Below, one piece after another: positions 52,313-61,270 of a DNA stretch of 64,000 nucleotides; the first letter of the stretch is position 1; each line of letters opens with the position of its first letter. The position numbers and the translations under genes are program-made. This DNA is from Halomonas sp. SpR8 (lineage in GTDB: Bacteria; Pseudomonadota; Gammaproteobacteria; Pseudomonadales; Halomonadaceae): the NCBI RefSeq assembly GCF_031010195.1, contig NZ_JAUAMC010000001.1, positions 1 to 64,000 of the forward strand. Direction: 5' to 3'. The notes below the pieces were generated by a model, which made no database searches, had not been told where the DNA came from, and was given only the letters and a program-made list of their open reading frames with translations.

Positions 52313-53818
52313 ATGGATATTTTTTCAATCCTGCTCAATTTATTTACCCCTAGCGTTTTTTTAGTGGTGTTTGCGGGTGTTCTGGTCGGCATTGTTGTCG
52401 GAGCTATTCCCGGCTTAAACGGTGCTATTGGTATTTCGCTGCTGTTACCACTGACCTTCACGATGGAGCCGCAGATCGGACTATTGTTGCTTGGTGGTAT
52501 TTACATGGGTGGTATGTACGGTGGTTCCATCACTGCGATCTTAATTAACGTGCCAGGCGATGTCGTCGCTGCGCCCGTAGCGATGGAAGGATATCCGCTG
52601 ACGAAGCAAGGGCGTGCTAAAGAAGCGCTCTATTACTCTATTTTTTCCAGCATGTTCGGTGGTTTTATCGGCGTGCTTATCCTGATTTTGTTTACACCGC
52701 CGTTAGCAAAACTTGCGCTGCAATTTGGTCCTGCGGAAATGTTTTTTGTGTCGCTAAGCGGTTTAATCATTGTGGGCGCGCTGAGCGGCAGTTTTTTGAA
52801 AGCAGCGTTTGCTGTGTTGCTAGGGTTGTTTATCAGTACAGTCGGGGTAGATATGATCACGGGATCTGAGCGATTCACCTTTGATAGCATAAGTTTACGC
52901 TCGGGTATTTCCGTAGTGCCCGTTGTGCTGGGACTTTTTTGTTTTGCTGAAATGTTCTTAAATATTGGTAAAAAACCCAGCGAACAAGTTCAGTATCGTG
53001 ATCAGAAAATTTCGCGTATGACGGTGGTGAAAGATATCTTGAGCCAACGTTTTTTGGTTTGGAAATCAGGCTTGATCGGCACCTTGGTGGGGCTGTTGCC
53101 AGGCGTGGGGACAACGCTTGCGGTGTTTATGTCGTATGGAGACGCTAAGCGTACCTCTCGGCGCGATGTTCCGTTTGAGCAAGGAAACCCTGACGGGATT
53201 ATCGCAGCCGAAAGCGCCAATAATGCCACTGTAGGAAGTTCAATGGTTCCGTTGCTGGCGCTTGGTGTCCCAGGTAGCCCCACTAGCGCAATCATCGCAG
53301 GTGCGCTCGTCATTCATGGCATAGTTCTTGGCCCCAGTTTATTTGTTAACCGTCCAGACGTAGCGTTTACATTCTTGTATGGAATGTTGCTAACCGTGGT
53401 GGCGATGACCATCATCGGCGCGGTAGGTATCAAGTACTTCTCTTACATTTTGAAAATAAAAATGGAATATATAGTACCGACAGTGCTGGTATTTGCTCTG
53501 TTTGGTGCCTATAGCCTGCGCAATAGTCTATTTGATGTCTTTATTGCCATAGTGCTGGGTATCGTTGGCGCTATTTTTAAGAAAATCCATGTGCCTGTCG
53601 CACCTATCATTATCGGGGTGGTGCTAGGGCCGTTGATTGAGACCAATCTAGCAAGGGCGATGCGTATTGCCGGCGCCCGTAATATGCCGCTATGGGAGTA
53701 TTTGCTAGCAACGCCGCTATCTAAAGGGTTGGTAGCGCTGGTGGTTATCATGCTATTAGTCGTTATCCGGATGCGCCATAAGGAAAAAGTGGCAGCTAAA
53801 GAGGTTAAAAATGCATAA
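52313..53818 (+). CDS. Tripartite tricarboxylate transporter large permease (TctA family)
   Basis: A 501-residue protein with about 12 membrane segments. GIVVGAIPGLNGAIGISLLLPLTF and GGIYMGGMYGGSITAILINVPG at the N-terminus and ESANNATVGSSMVPLLALGVPGSPTSA later are classical TctA motifs (each longer run abbreviated). The ATG at 52313 is taken over a GTG six bases earlier. The end overlaps the second gluconokinase start by 8 bases. Confidence 0.93.
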   Translation: MDIFSILLNLFTPSVFLVVFAGVLVGIVVGAIPGLNGAIGISLLLPLTFTMEPQIGLLLLGGIYMGGMYGGSITAILINVPGDVVAAPVAMEGYPLTKQGRAKEALYYSIFSSMFGGFIGVLILILFTPPLAKLALQFGPAEMFFVSLSGLIIVGALSGSFLKAAFAVLLGLFISTVGVDMITGSERFTFDSISLRSGISVVPVVLGLFCFAEMFLNIGKKPSEQVQYRDQKISRMTVVKDILSQRFLVWKSGLIGTLVGLLPGVGTTLAVFMSYGDAKRTSRRDVPFEQGNPDGIIAAESANNATVGSSMVPLLALGVPGSPTSAIIAGALVIHGIVLGPSLFVNRPDVAFTFLYGMLLTVVAMTIIGAVGIKYFSYILKIKMEYIVPTVLVFALFGAYSLRNSLFDVFIAIVLGIVGAIFKKIHVPVAPIIIGVVLGPLIETNLARAMRIAGARNMPLWEYLLATPLSKGLVALVVIMLLVVIRMRHKEKVAAKEVKNA

Positions 53819-54338
53819 CTTGCCCAAGCACTGCAAAATTCTGGTTATGGGTGTGTCTGGTTGCGGTAAGAGTTTAATTGGTGCCCAGTTGGCGAGCTCG
53901 TTAGGCATTCCATTTTATGATGCTGATGATTTTCATAGTCAAAGCAATGTAGATAAGATGGCTCAGGGAATTCCTTTGAATGATCAAGATCGTAGTGACT
54001 GGCTATCCGATTTAGCACAATTATTGTCACAAGAAACAGCGCTAGTACTTGGCTGCTCTGCTCTGAAACGTCGCTACCGGGAGCGCTTGCGCCGGGATGA
54101 GCCAAAGGTGGTGTTTATTTATCTTGAGGGCGACTTTGCAACGATTCGCGATCGCCTTGCAGCAAGGGAAGATCACTATTTCAAAGGTGACGATATGCTG
54201 CAAAGTCAATTCGCTCAGCTAGAGCCTCCCAGTGAAATTGAAGCAATAACTGTATCAATTAATCAGCCACCAGAGATGGTTTTACAAAGCTGCATCAATG
54301 CGCTTATCACGACCAACGCTACCCCAGCTTCTTGCTAG
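53811..54338 (+). CDS. gntK: Gluconokinase (GntK family), copy 2
   Basis: A 175-residue P-loop kinase with Walker A MGVSGCGKSLIG, DADDFHSQSNVDKM, GCSALKRRYRERLR and DHYFKGDDMLQSQFAQLEPP. It has the same family layout as copy 1 but is clearly diverged. It overlaps tctA, so its synthesis is tied to the transporter. Either kinase may act on gluconate or on a related aldonate; the sequence does not decide. Confidence 0.92.
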   Translation: MHNLPKHCKILVMGVSGCGKSLIGAQLASSLGIPFYDADDFHSQSNVDKMAQGIPLNDQDRSDWLSDLAQLLSQETALVLGCSALKRRYRERLRRDEPKVVFIYLEGDFATIRDRLAAREDHYFKGDDMLQSQFAQLEPPSEIEAITVSINQPPEMVLQSCINALITTNATPASC

Positions 54339-54348
54339 TTGAGAACAA

Positions 54349-55344
54349 TTGAAGAAAAAACGCCCCACCCTACAAGATATTGCCGACCACGTAGGGGCTA
54401 CCAAAATGACGGTAAGCCGCTGCCTACGGGATCCTGAGACGGTTTCGGAAGGTCTGCGCGAACGTATCTTTTCGATTGCCGAAAAGATTGGCTATATCCC
54501 CAACCGTGCGCCAGACCTGCTGTCTAGAGCCACCAGCCACTCGATAGGCGTGCTGGTGCCGTCACTCACCAATCAGGTATTTGCCGATGTGATCGTCGGT
54601 ATTGAGTCATTAACGGAGCCTGCGGGCTACCATCTGATGCTGTCTCACTATGGCTACAGCCCCGAACTCGAAGAGCGCAGCTTGGCTTCGCTGCTCTCCT
54701 ATAACGTTGATGGGGTGATACTTTCTGACCGCGACCATACGCCGCGTAGCCTGCGCATGCTGGAAACCGCCGGGATTCCGATTGTAGAAATCATGGACAC
54801 CCGCCGCCCTCCGCTTCAGCAGGCGGTAGGCTATGACAACGTTCAAGCTGCCTTTGACATGGTTGACGAGATGATAAGGCGTGGACGACGACAGGTGATT
54901 TACTTGGCAGTGCGTTTGGATGAGCGTACCCGCCAGCGCGAGCAGGGCTATCGCCAAGCCATGCAAGAGCATGGCTTGGTGCCCGTCACGCTGCAAAGCA
55001 CCCAGCGTTCATCTTACAGCGTGGGGGCGGCGCTGCTTGGGCAGGTCGTCGCTGATTATCCCGCGGCGGATGGTGTGTTCTGTACCAATGATGACGTCGC
55101 GGTCGGCGCCTACTTTGAGTGCCAGCGACGCGGCATTGATGTGCCAGGACGCATGGCGCTGGCTGGCTTTCACGGCCATGACGTCGGGCAGGTGATGACG
55201 CCTAGGCTTGCCAGCGTGGTGACTCCTCGCCAAACTATTGGCGAAGCGGCGGCGGGGGAGCTGTTAGCGCGTATTCGCGGAGAGGCACTGACACAGAAAG
55301 TGGTTGATTTGGGCTATCGGATTGAAACGGGCATGACGCTCTAA
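54349..55344 (+). CDS. gntR: LacI-family gluconate regulator GntR
   Basis: A 331-residue repressor very similar throughout to E. coli GntR: the helix-turn-helix KKKRPTLQDIADHVGATKM, IGYIPNRAPDLLSRATSHSIGVLVPS and the effector-domain GVFCTNDDVAVGAYFECQR. The start is TTG at 54349, ten bases after gntK copy 2, which probably keeps its level low. Its predicted operator core occurs upstream of both the TRAP and TTT operons, giving a local regulon that derepresses on gluconate. Confidence 0.95.
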   Translation: MKKKRPTLQDIADHVGATKMTVSRCLRDPETVSEGLRERIFSIAEKIGYIPNRAPDLLSRATSHSIGVLVPSLTNQVFADVIVGIESLTEPAGYHLMLSHYGYSPELEERSLASLLSYNVDGVILSDRDHTPRSLRMLETAGIPIVEIMDTRRPPLQQAVGYDNVQAAFDMVDEMIRRGRRQVIYLAVRLDERTRQREQGYRQAMQEHGLVPVTLQSTQRSSYSVGAALLGQVVADYPAADGVFCTNDDVAVGAYFECQRRGIDVPGRMALAGFHGHDVGQVMTPRLASVVTPRQTIGEAAAGELLARIRGEALTQKVVDLGYRIETGMTL

Positions 55345-55435
55345 CACGACTGCTTAAGAAATGCGGCGTGTTTTCGAGTAGCAGCGAATGTTGGGAGTAG
55401 CTAAAGTAGCCTTTTACTTTTATCGCGAGGCCGTC

Positions 55436-56284
55436 GTGGAGATTACTCAACTCAACATTTATCCCGTTAAGTCGCTAAAAGGCATCAGCATTGATCACAG
55501 CGAGCTGCAAGGCCACGGGCTAGCTTGGGATCGGCGCTGGATGCTGGTCGATGCGCAACAGCGTTTTGTTACCCAACGCCAACTGCCGGCACTTGCCACC
55601 GTCGAGGTCGCGTTGGCCGATACACACTTGGTGCTTTCTCATCCCAATGTTGAGCCGCTGAATGTGCCGTTGGCAGAGCCCGAGGGGAATTTACGCCTAG
55701 TAAACGTGTGGAATGACCACTGCAAGGCTTGGCCCGAAAGCGATGAAGTCTCTCGCTGGCTGGTTGCTGCTCTGGGCGAGCAGGCCCAGGGGCTTAGCAT
55801 GGTGCGTTTTGCCACTGAGTTTACCCGTGCCGTTGAAGAGGATTTCCTTGATGGCGGGGCGGCGCACACTTATTTCTCTGACGGATACCCCTTTTTGATT
55901 GCCACCACGGGCTCATTAGACGCCCTTAATCAAGCCTTGGTAGCGAAAGGGCAGGCGCCTGTACCCATGAACCGTTTTCGGCCCAATATCGTGGTCAAAA
56001 GCGATGAACCTTGGGCGGAGGATCGCTGGGCAACGCTCGCTGAACAAAACGACACCTTTCAGCTGGCACTGCGTAAACCCTGTAAGCGTTGCAAAGTCAC
56101 TACCATCGATCAGCATACAGCGGCAGTGCCTGCTCCCGCAGAGCCTCTGAAAACCTTGATTGAGCTCAATACCCAACCCACTAAAAAAGGCGCCCACTTT
56201 GGCCAAAACGCCACGCTGCTTAACGGCGAAGGCAGTGTTATTCGTGTGGGGGATAGACTGGTGGCGGCGACGCGCGACGCCTAA
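55436..56284 (+). CDS. MOSC-domain protein (YcbX-like)
   Basis: A 282-residue protein with an N-terminal MOSC beta-barrel domain (QLNIYPVKSLKGISIDHSEL, GLAWDRRWMLVD) and the C-terminal MOSC domain (MNRFRPNIVV, the Cys in RKPCKRCKVTTID). YcbX relatives are molybdenum-cofactor proteins that reduce N-hydroxylated compounds. GTG at 55436 follows GCGAGG at good spacing and gives the usual family N-terminus. Its last 47 bases overlap the converging EamA gene. Confidence 0.88.
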   Translation: MEITQLNIYPVKSLKGISIDHSELQGHGLAWDRRWMLVDAQQRFVTQRQLPALATVEVALADTHLVLSHPNVEPLNVPLAEPEGNLRLVNVWNDHCKAWPESDEVSRWLVAALGEQAQGLSMVRFATEFTRAVEEDFLDGGAAHTYFSDGYPFLIATTGSLDALNQALVAKGQAPVPMNRFRPNIVVKSDEPWAEDRWATLAEQNDTFQLALRKPCKRCKVTTIDQHTAAVPAPAEPLKTLIELNTQPTKKGAHFGQNATLLNGEGSVIRVGDRLVAATRDA

Positions 56285-57143
56285 TGCGCAACAGTTTGGT
56301 CGCAATGGCCGTGCCGATCAGGGTAATCACCATGCCGGCGATAATCTGAAGGTTCAGCATTTCATCAAGCAGCAAGTAGCCCCATATCAGCGCGCTCACC
56401 GGGACTAAAAAGGTCACCGTTGAGGTTGCTGTGGCGCCCGCGCTGGCGAGTAGGCCAAAGTAGAGCAGGAACGCCAGCGTAGTGCTTAGCGCCGCGAGCG
56501 CTAGGGCGTTTCCCCACGCCAGTGGGCTGATGGGGTCGCTTGGCCATAGCAGAATGCCAGGGATGAGAAGCACCAGCGCCGACATCGCGCTACTGCCCGC
56601 CGCGAGAACGCGCGTTGGCAGATGACTAAGGCGTGTTTTGGAGTAGTTGCTCGCAATACCGTAGCAAAACGTTGCTCCCAGTGCGGCTAAAATAAACCAG
56701 CCGTCCCCGCCCAAAGCAAAGTCAAGTCGATTGGCAGACAGTACATACACACCCAGCAACGCCAAGGCGAGCCCCAAGTACTGCTGTCGCTGTATCGCGG
56801 TAGCGAAAAACAGCGCGCCAAGCAGTGCGGTGAAAATCGGTGTGGTGGCGTTAATCAAAGAGGTAAAGCCCGCCTCAAGTTGTGTGGTGGCGAGTGCTAA
56901 CAGTGAAAAAGGCAATACATGATTGACGACCCCTAAAAACAGCAATGGGCCTTTATGCTGCCAGATGAGTCGCAGATAGCGCAGGCTGATCAGTAGCGGC
57001 ATTAGTAGCAGGGCGCCAATCCCCATACGCACCAGCACCAAGGGCACCGCGCCAAACTCGGGGGCGGCCACACGCATAAAGATAAATGACAAACCCCATA
57101 GCGAAGAGAGCAGTATCAGGCGCAGCGTATCAGCCGATGACAT
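56238..57143 (-). CDS. EamA/DMT-family transporter
   Basis: A 301-residue membrane protein with ten hydrophobic segments in two repeats. LLSSLWGLSFIFMRVAAPEFG in the first half and TATSTVTFLVPVSALIWGYLLLDE in the second are DMT hallmarks. It probably exports a metabolite; the substrate is unknown. It converges with and overlaps the MOSC gene by 47 bases. Confidence 0.88.
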   Translation of the reverse strand: MSSADTLRLILLSSLWGLSFIFMRVAAPEFGAVPLVLVRMGIGALLLMPLLISLRYLRLIWQHKGPLLFLGVVNHVLPFSLLALATTQLEAGFTSLINATTPIFTALLGALFFATAIQRQQYLGLALALLGVYVLSANRLDFALGGDGWFILAALGATFCYGIASNYSKTRLSHLPTRVLAAGSSAMSALVLLIPGILLWPSDPISPLAWGNALALAALSTTLAFLLYFGLLASAGATATSTVTFLVPVSALIWGYLLLDEMLNLQIIAGMVITLIGTAIATKLLRIRRRASPPPVYPPHE

Positions 57144-57310
57144 GGCGGGTCCTTAATTTCCGTAGGCTATTCGATTAGATAGCTAACTAGCTTACGGCCG
57201 AACTGAAAACGATGAAAGCCATATGCAGAGCGGGCTCGGCAGAGTGGTAAAAATCAGCTACGCTGGTTAAGTGGTCGACGCGGCAACCGCCGTTAGGCTC
57301 AGTTTGACGA

Positions 57311-57349
57311 CACGGTTTGAAAACACGGTTTGAAAACATGGTTTGACAA
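57311..57349. repeat. 13-bp tandem repeat upstream of osmC
   Basis: Three tandem copies of CACGGTTTGAAAA (the third diverged to CATGGTTTGACAA) end 38 bases before the osmC start. The third copy generates a TTGACA (57343-57348) that could serve as a -35 box, so copy number may alter promoter structure. Confidence 0.75.
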
Positions 57350-57387
57350 CATGTCTATGCATATTGACTACACACAAGGAGTTGTTC

Positions 57388-57810
57388 ATGGATCGTAAAG
57401 CTAGCGCACGTTGGGAAGGTGGTCTCAAGGATGGCAAAGGCACCGTTTCAACCGAAAGTGGCGTTTTGGATGCCAAGTACTCCTTCAGCAAGCGTTTTGA
57501 AGATGAGAAAGGTACCAACCCCGAAGAGCTAATTGGCGCAGCGCACGCCAGCTGTTTCTCAATGGCCCTATCAATGATTTTGGGCGAGAAAGGCTATACC
57601 GCTGACGCCATTGAAACCAGCGCCAAAGTGACGCTTTCCCAAAGTGATGCCGGGTTTGATATCTCGAAAATTCACCTGGACGTTGTGGCTGAAATAAGTG
57701 GCGCCGACGACGCCGCTTTCCAGGAAGCAGCGGAAACGGCTAAAGCTAACTGCCCTGTTTCCAAGGTTCTTAATGCAGATGTAAGTATGACGGCTAAATT
57801 AAAAGGCTGA
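57388..57810 (+). CDS. osmC: OsmC-family peroxiredoxin
   Basis: A 140-residue OsmC-type hydroperoxide reductase. The two redox cysteines lie in [12 protein letters not shown] and [12 protein letters not shown], matching OsmC rather than Ohr. E. coli OsmC has 143 residues. AAGGAG precedes the ATG at 57388; the longer frame is unsupported. OsmC is normally induced by osmotic stress and stationary phase, which suits a halophile. Confidence 0.93.
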   Translation: MDRKASARWEGGLKDGKGTVSTESGVLDAKYSFSKRFEDEKGTNPEELIGAAHASCFSMALSMILGEKGYTADAIETSAKVTLSQSDAGFDISKIHLDVVAEISGADDAAFQEAAETAKANCPVSKVLNADVSMTAKLKG

Positions 57811-57858
57811 TAACCAGCTTTTGATAGCTTACGTTTTTTAATAGCATAAGTTATGGTG

Positions 57859-57890
57859 CCGCCACATTGTATGATGTGGCGGTAATTTTT
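57859..57890 (+). terminator. Rho-independent terminator after osmC
   Basis: A 9-base stem CCGCCACAT / ATGTGGCGG with a six-base loop is followed by TAATTTTT, 49 bases after the osmC stop. Confidence 0.85.
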
Positions 57891-57934
57891 AACGATTTTT
57901 TATTGGTTTGACGAGTAAGGCTATTGTTGGCAAT

Positions 57935-57965
57935 AAAAAAGCCCTGGCAAGTGCCAAGGCTTTTT
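57935..57965 (-). terminator. Terminator after the PRC-barrel gene (bidirectional form)
   Basis: AAAAAAGCC and GGCTTTTT flank a TGGCA/TGCCA inner stem. On the minus strand this gives a stem followed by T residues, 16 bases after the PRC-barrel stop. The symmetric A/T flanks let it back up the osmC terminator too. Confidence 0.8.
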
Positions 57966-57980
57966 GAGACTTACTGGCGC

Positions 57981-58412
57981 TTATTTATCTTCACTTGTAT
58001 CTTCGCTACGGTGATACTCTTCAGCGGCTTCTAGCGCATCTTCTGAGGCATTAACGGTAATGACGTAATCATCACCGTTTTCGTCTTTGGTCAGTTCAAG
58101 TGAATCCCATTCGATAGCGACATTTTTCTCGCCCATACCCAGGAAGCCACCGACACCAACGACCACAGCATTAATCTGGCCATCTTCATCGATTACCAAG
58201 TCAGTGATGGTGCCGATATCTTCATCATCTTCGACGCTGCTTTTGACTTGGTTGCCGGTTAACGCGTCAGCATGGAAAGTGCCTGCTGGTGCTTCAGTCA
58301 GGTAGGTTGCTTCCATGGTAGTGGTATTCTCTTCGGCGTTTACTGTACCAGCTGAAAACATAATCGCTGGCACCATGAGAGTACCTAAAAAGGCAGGTTT
58401 AATCATTTTCAT
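57981..58412 (-). CDS. PRC-barrel domain periplasmic protein
   Basis: A 143-residue exported protein with a signal peptide ending near GTVNAEEN. The mature part is strongly acidic and contains a PRC-barrel-like stretch from residue about 55 (EDIGTITDLVIDEDGQINAVVVGVGGFLGMGEKNVAI). PRC-barrels bind RNA or proteins; periplasmic single-domain versions in salt-tolerant bacteria have no set function. AAGGAG lies 8 bases before the ATG at 58412. Confidence 0.82.
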   Translation of the reverse strand: MKMIKPAFLGTLMVPAIMFSAGTVNAEENTTTMEATYLTEAPAGTFHADALTGNQVKSSVEDDEDIGTITDLVIDEDGQINAVVVGVGGFLGMGEKNVAIEWDSLELTKDENGDDYVITVNASEDALEAAEEYHRSEDTSEDK

Positions 58413-58823
58413 TTTGCTTGCTCCTTGCGATTTCATTAGGGCTTGACGACTCCGCGTAACAGCCCAAATAAATCAATAGCAAATGGTATTGGCTCTTCCT
58501 AAATAAGCGATGACAATGCCAGTGCTATTATTCCTAAGTGTATTAATTACGTCATTAATGAAAAGAGGTAATTAACGCTATCTTGCGCGTCACTGCGCTA
58601 AGACAGTTATTAGGTTAGTCGCTGTGTTCAGAAATACAACCATTTCAGTAAAACATTTATGTGTACCGTCTCCGCTGTGCGACAGTCTGTCGAATTGACC
58701 TGGGCTTGTTCAGTGGTCATATTCATCTCCAAATGGCTCGCTTTTCAATCTGGCGTTGGTAACAGATTTTGAGAGCAGACGTTGATAACAGAGCGGCCGC
58801 ATAATAAAGGAGAACCCTTGACC
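58413..58823. promoter_or_regulatory. 411-base divergent intergenic region with a candidate promoter
   Basis: No gene is seen. TTGACC at 58695-58700, a 17-base spacer and CATATT at 58718-58723 form a plausible promoter for the L,D-transpeptidase gene. An 8-base dyad TTAATTAC-N17-GTAATTAA (58543-58575) lies nearer the PRC-barrel side and a CGACAG-T-CTGTCG dyad lies near 58680-58692. Either could be regulatory. Confidence 0.5.
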
Positions 58824-59786
58824 ATGACTTTCCTTGATCACCCTCTGCAGCGCATGAAGCAGCTCTGCGTGAGCAGTGTTGCGCTAGGTGCGTGGCTATT
58901 TGCCTCGAGTGCGATAGCTGATAGTGGCGAGGTGCCCAAAGGCCATTTTCCGCTGCCAACTAAGGGCAATATGGTGGGTGAGGTATATACCGTCAAGGCC
59001 ACCGAGCAAGATACGCTGATGGATATCGCCCGGGCAAATAACGTCGGCTATGAGGAAATTCGCATGGCCAATCCCGATACCAGTATTTGGGTGCCGGGTG
59101 AAGGGACCGAGGTGACGATTCCGGGCCAGTTTATCCTGCCCGATGAGGTACGCACTGGCATTGTGATTAACGTGGCGGAGCTGCGCCTTTATTACTATCC
59201 CGAAGTAGAGAGTGGCGAGCCGCCGCGGGTAGAAACGTATCCCATCGGCATTGGGCGCGATGCCTACAACACACCATTAGGGGTTACCGAAACCACTATG
59301 CGGCTGGAGAATCCTGCCTGGTATCCGCCTGAATCCATTCGCCAAGAAGCAGCCGAGCGTGGCGACCCGGCGCCAGCCGTAGTACCCCCGGGGGCTGATA
59401 ATCCGCTAGGCCAATACGCTATTTTGCTGGATATCCCCGGCTATCTAATTCATGGCACCGATCAGCCCGATGGTATTGGCATGCGCGCCAGTCGGGGCTG
59501 TATCCGTATGCTCCCTGAAGACATCGAGTCGGTTTTCTGGCGCGTACCGGTGGGTACCCAGGTCAATATCATCGATTCGCCGATCAAAGTGGGTTGGGGG
59601 GAAGGTGGGAGAAATTACATCCAGGCCTTTACCGCCACAGACGAACAGGTATTTGGCATGGACATGCTGCTAGACGTTGTTGGCCTGATTGAGCAGCACG
59701 AGGGTGATAACTCAACCGGCGTCGATTACGAGCAGGTGCGTGAAGTGCTAGAGCAGGCGAACGGCCAAATCGTACCCCTAACGTAA
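58824..59786 (+). CDS. L,D-transpeptidase (YkuD) with LysM-like domain
   Basis: A 320-residue periplasmic enzyme with a signal peptide ending near SSAIADSG. A LysM-like segment (YTVKATEQDTLMDIARANNVG, shown in pieces) lies at residues about 52-97, then the YkuD domain with HGTDQPDGIGMRASRGCIRM holding the catalytic His and Cys. It is of the ErfK/YbiS type that links Braun-type lipoprotein or 3-3 cross-links in peptidoglycan. The ATG at 58824 lies 11 bases after AAGGAG; a TTG at 58818 is closer to it and is possible. Confidence 0.9.
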   Translation: MTFLDHPLQRMKQLCVSSVALGAWLFASSAIADSGEVPKGHFPLPTKGNMVGEVYTVKATEQDTLMDIARANNVGYEEIRMANPDTSIWVPGEGTEVTIPGQFILPDEVRTGIVINVAELRLYYYPEVESGEPPRVETYPIGIGRDAYNTPLGVTETTMRLENPAWYPPESIRQEAAERGDPAPAVVPPGADNPLGQYAILLDIPGYLIHGTDQPDGIGMRASRGCIRMLPEDIESVFWRVPVGTQVNIIDSPIKVGWGEGGRNYIQAFTATDEQVFGMDMLLDVVGLIEQHEGDNSTGVDYEQVREVLEQANGQIVPLT

Positions 59787-59797
59787 GAGATGAAGGA

Positions 59798-60466
59798 CTA
59801 GCGCGCGGGATCAAGCACGCCACCCAGCGAGGCATTGCGCCGAAACCAGCCAGCAATGCTAGTACGCGTATGACGAGTCGGTAGCACTTCGTGGGGAATA
59901 GTTTCCGACAAGAAACAGGCGAAGGTGCCTGCCTCGGGTACAATGCGAGCGACCTCCTGACTGGGATCGTCCGGGTGGTAAATCACCATTTCACCGCCGC
60001 CATCGCTCGGCCAGTTTGGGGTTAAATAACCGACGGTTGAGATAACGCGGTTGGCGCGGCCACGAAAGCTATCCAGGTGGCGTTGATAAAAAGCCCCCGG
60101 TGGGTAGTGGGCAAAATGCGCTTCGTACTCAAACAGGCCCAAAAAAAGCGCATGATTGAGCGCTTGCTGTAGCTCGCTCATAGCATCCAGGTAACGCCGC
60201 TGGGCGGCGCTTTCGCGATCCAGCCAGTGAATGGCGTCGCCACGAATATCTTTACGCAGCAGATGCTGCTGGCCGCGGCCAATCCCCGCTTCATCCAATC
60301 CGTTATAGGCCGCCCGATGCAGAAGCTCGTTATTCAGTGCCTCGCAAAGACCCAGGTCAATCACCTCGCGGCCGACATACCAGCCCTGTTCAACCAGCGC
60401 ATCGACAAGGGCTATCTGGGTCGCTGGCTGAAGAGCAGGTGACGACGTAGCAACACTGGGGATCAT
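59798..60466 (-). CDS. 2OG-Fe(II) oxygenase (prolyl-hydroxylase-like)
   Basis: A 222-residue dioxygenase. The iron-binding facial triad appears as YQRHLDSF and the distal His in IPHEVLPT, with the oxoglutarate-binding Arg in RTSIAGWFRRN. It resembles bacterial P4H-like proteins (PKHD/SM-20 group). The ATG overlaps the Nudix gene stop (ATGA), so both form one transcript. The target is unknown. Confidence 0.87.
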   Translation of the reverse strand: MIPSVATSSPALQPATQIALVDALVEQGWYVGREVIDLGLCEALNNELLHRAAYNGLDEAGIGRGQQHLLRKDIRGDAIHWLDRESAAQRRYLDAMSELQQALNHALFLGLFEYEAHFAHYPPGAFYQRHLDSFRGRANRVISTVGYLTPNWPSDGGGEMVIYHPDDPSQEVARIVPEAGTFACFLSETIPHEVLPTRHTRTSIAGWFRRNASLGGVLDPAR

Positions 60467-61134
60467 TTGCTGGATCTCGATGGCGCTGAACCGGCAACGG
60501 TCGTGGAGGGTTTAGAGAGTCGACTAGTGCGTTCAGGGTAGTGGCGCAAGGGCCCTGCGGGGCGTTGAAAGAGATCAATCGGCATACCAAAGCCTTCAGC
60601 CAATAACTCCACCAGCATCATCGCGGAGAGCCCCCAGATCACATGGCCGTCTACATGGTAGCTGGGCACGTAGTGGGCTACACCGTCCACGGTAATCACA
60701 TCGGTGTGAGTGCGGTGATCATCTAGAAAGTGGCTCAGCGGGACTTCAAAAATCGCATCCAGCTCACCTGGGTCGGCAATTAGCGGTAGATCAGGCGGAA
60801 TAATACCGACCCACGGGGTAACGCGGATCCCGTGTAGCGAAATAACGTCGGAGAGCCGCCCCAGGGGTTGCACCAAGCATGGGTCGAGGGCAATCTCCTC
60901 CTCAGCTTCGCGCAGTGCGGTGGCGTATAAATCGGTATCAAACGACTCGCGCTTACCACCGGGAAACGCGACCTGACCGCTATGGGTACTCAAGTGGTTG
61001 GCGCGACGAGTAAACAGTAAAGTAGGTGCTGGATGCTCGACAATTGCCAATAGCACGGCGGCTTCAGGCATCACTACGTGGTCTAAACGTTGAGGCGTCA
61101 GCCGTTGCAGCCGTTTACGTAGTTTCTCTAACAT
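60463..61134 (-). CDS. CoA pyrophosphatase Nudix hydrolase (NudL/YeaB type)
   Basis: A 223-residue Nudix protein. The CoA-pyrophosphatase-specific motif LLFTRRANHLSTHSGQVAFP precedes the Nudix box, which reads GGKRESFDTDLYATALREAEEE. It cleaves CoA and derivatives to 3',5'-ADP and phosphopantetheine in characterised homologues. The C-terminus has a variable Ser-rich tail. The start lies at the last of four 14-base repeats, each carrying an ATG. Confidence 0.9.
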   Translation of the reverse strand: MLEKLRKRLQRLTPQRLDHVVMPEAAVLLAIVEHPAPTLLFTRRANHLSTHSGQVAFPGGKRESFDTDLYATALREAEEEIALDPCLVQPLGRLSDVISLHGIRVTPWVGIIPPDLPLIADPGELDAIFEVPLSHFLDDHRTHTDVITVDGVAHYVPSYHVDGHVIWGLSAMMLVELLAEGFGMPIDLFQRPAGPLRHYPERTSRLSKPSTTVAGSAPSRSSK

Positions 61135-61178
61135 GGTTTCACTAACATGGTTTCACTAACATAGTTTCTCTAACATGG
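61121..61178 (-). repeat. 14-bp tandem repeats with stacked micro-ORFs before nudL
   Basis: Four tandem copies of a 14-base unit (ATGTTAGTGAAACC or ATGTTAGAGAAACT on the minus strand) end at the nudL start. Each of the three upstream copies opens a six-codon ORF (MLEKLC, MLVKPC, MLVKPC) whose TAG overlaps the next ATG. The fourth ATG (61134) starts nudL. The unit length is not a multiple of three, so copies sit in successive frames. Confidence 0.8.
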
Positions 61179-61270
61179 GGCATCCAGTTACTTTGCTCTC
61201 TTTTACCCAGCAGCGGTCATTGACGTCAAGCGCGTCGAGGCTTCTATTCACTAGCCGTTGAGAATACGCG

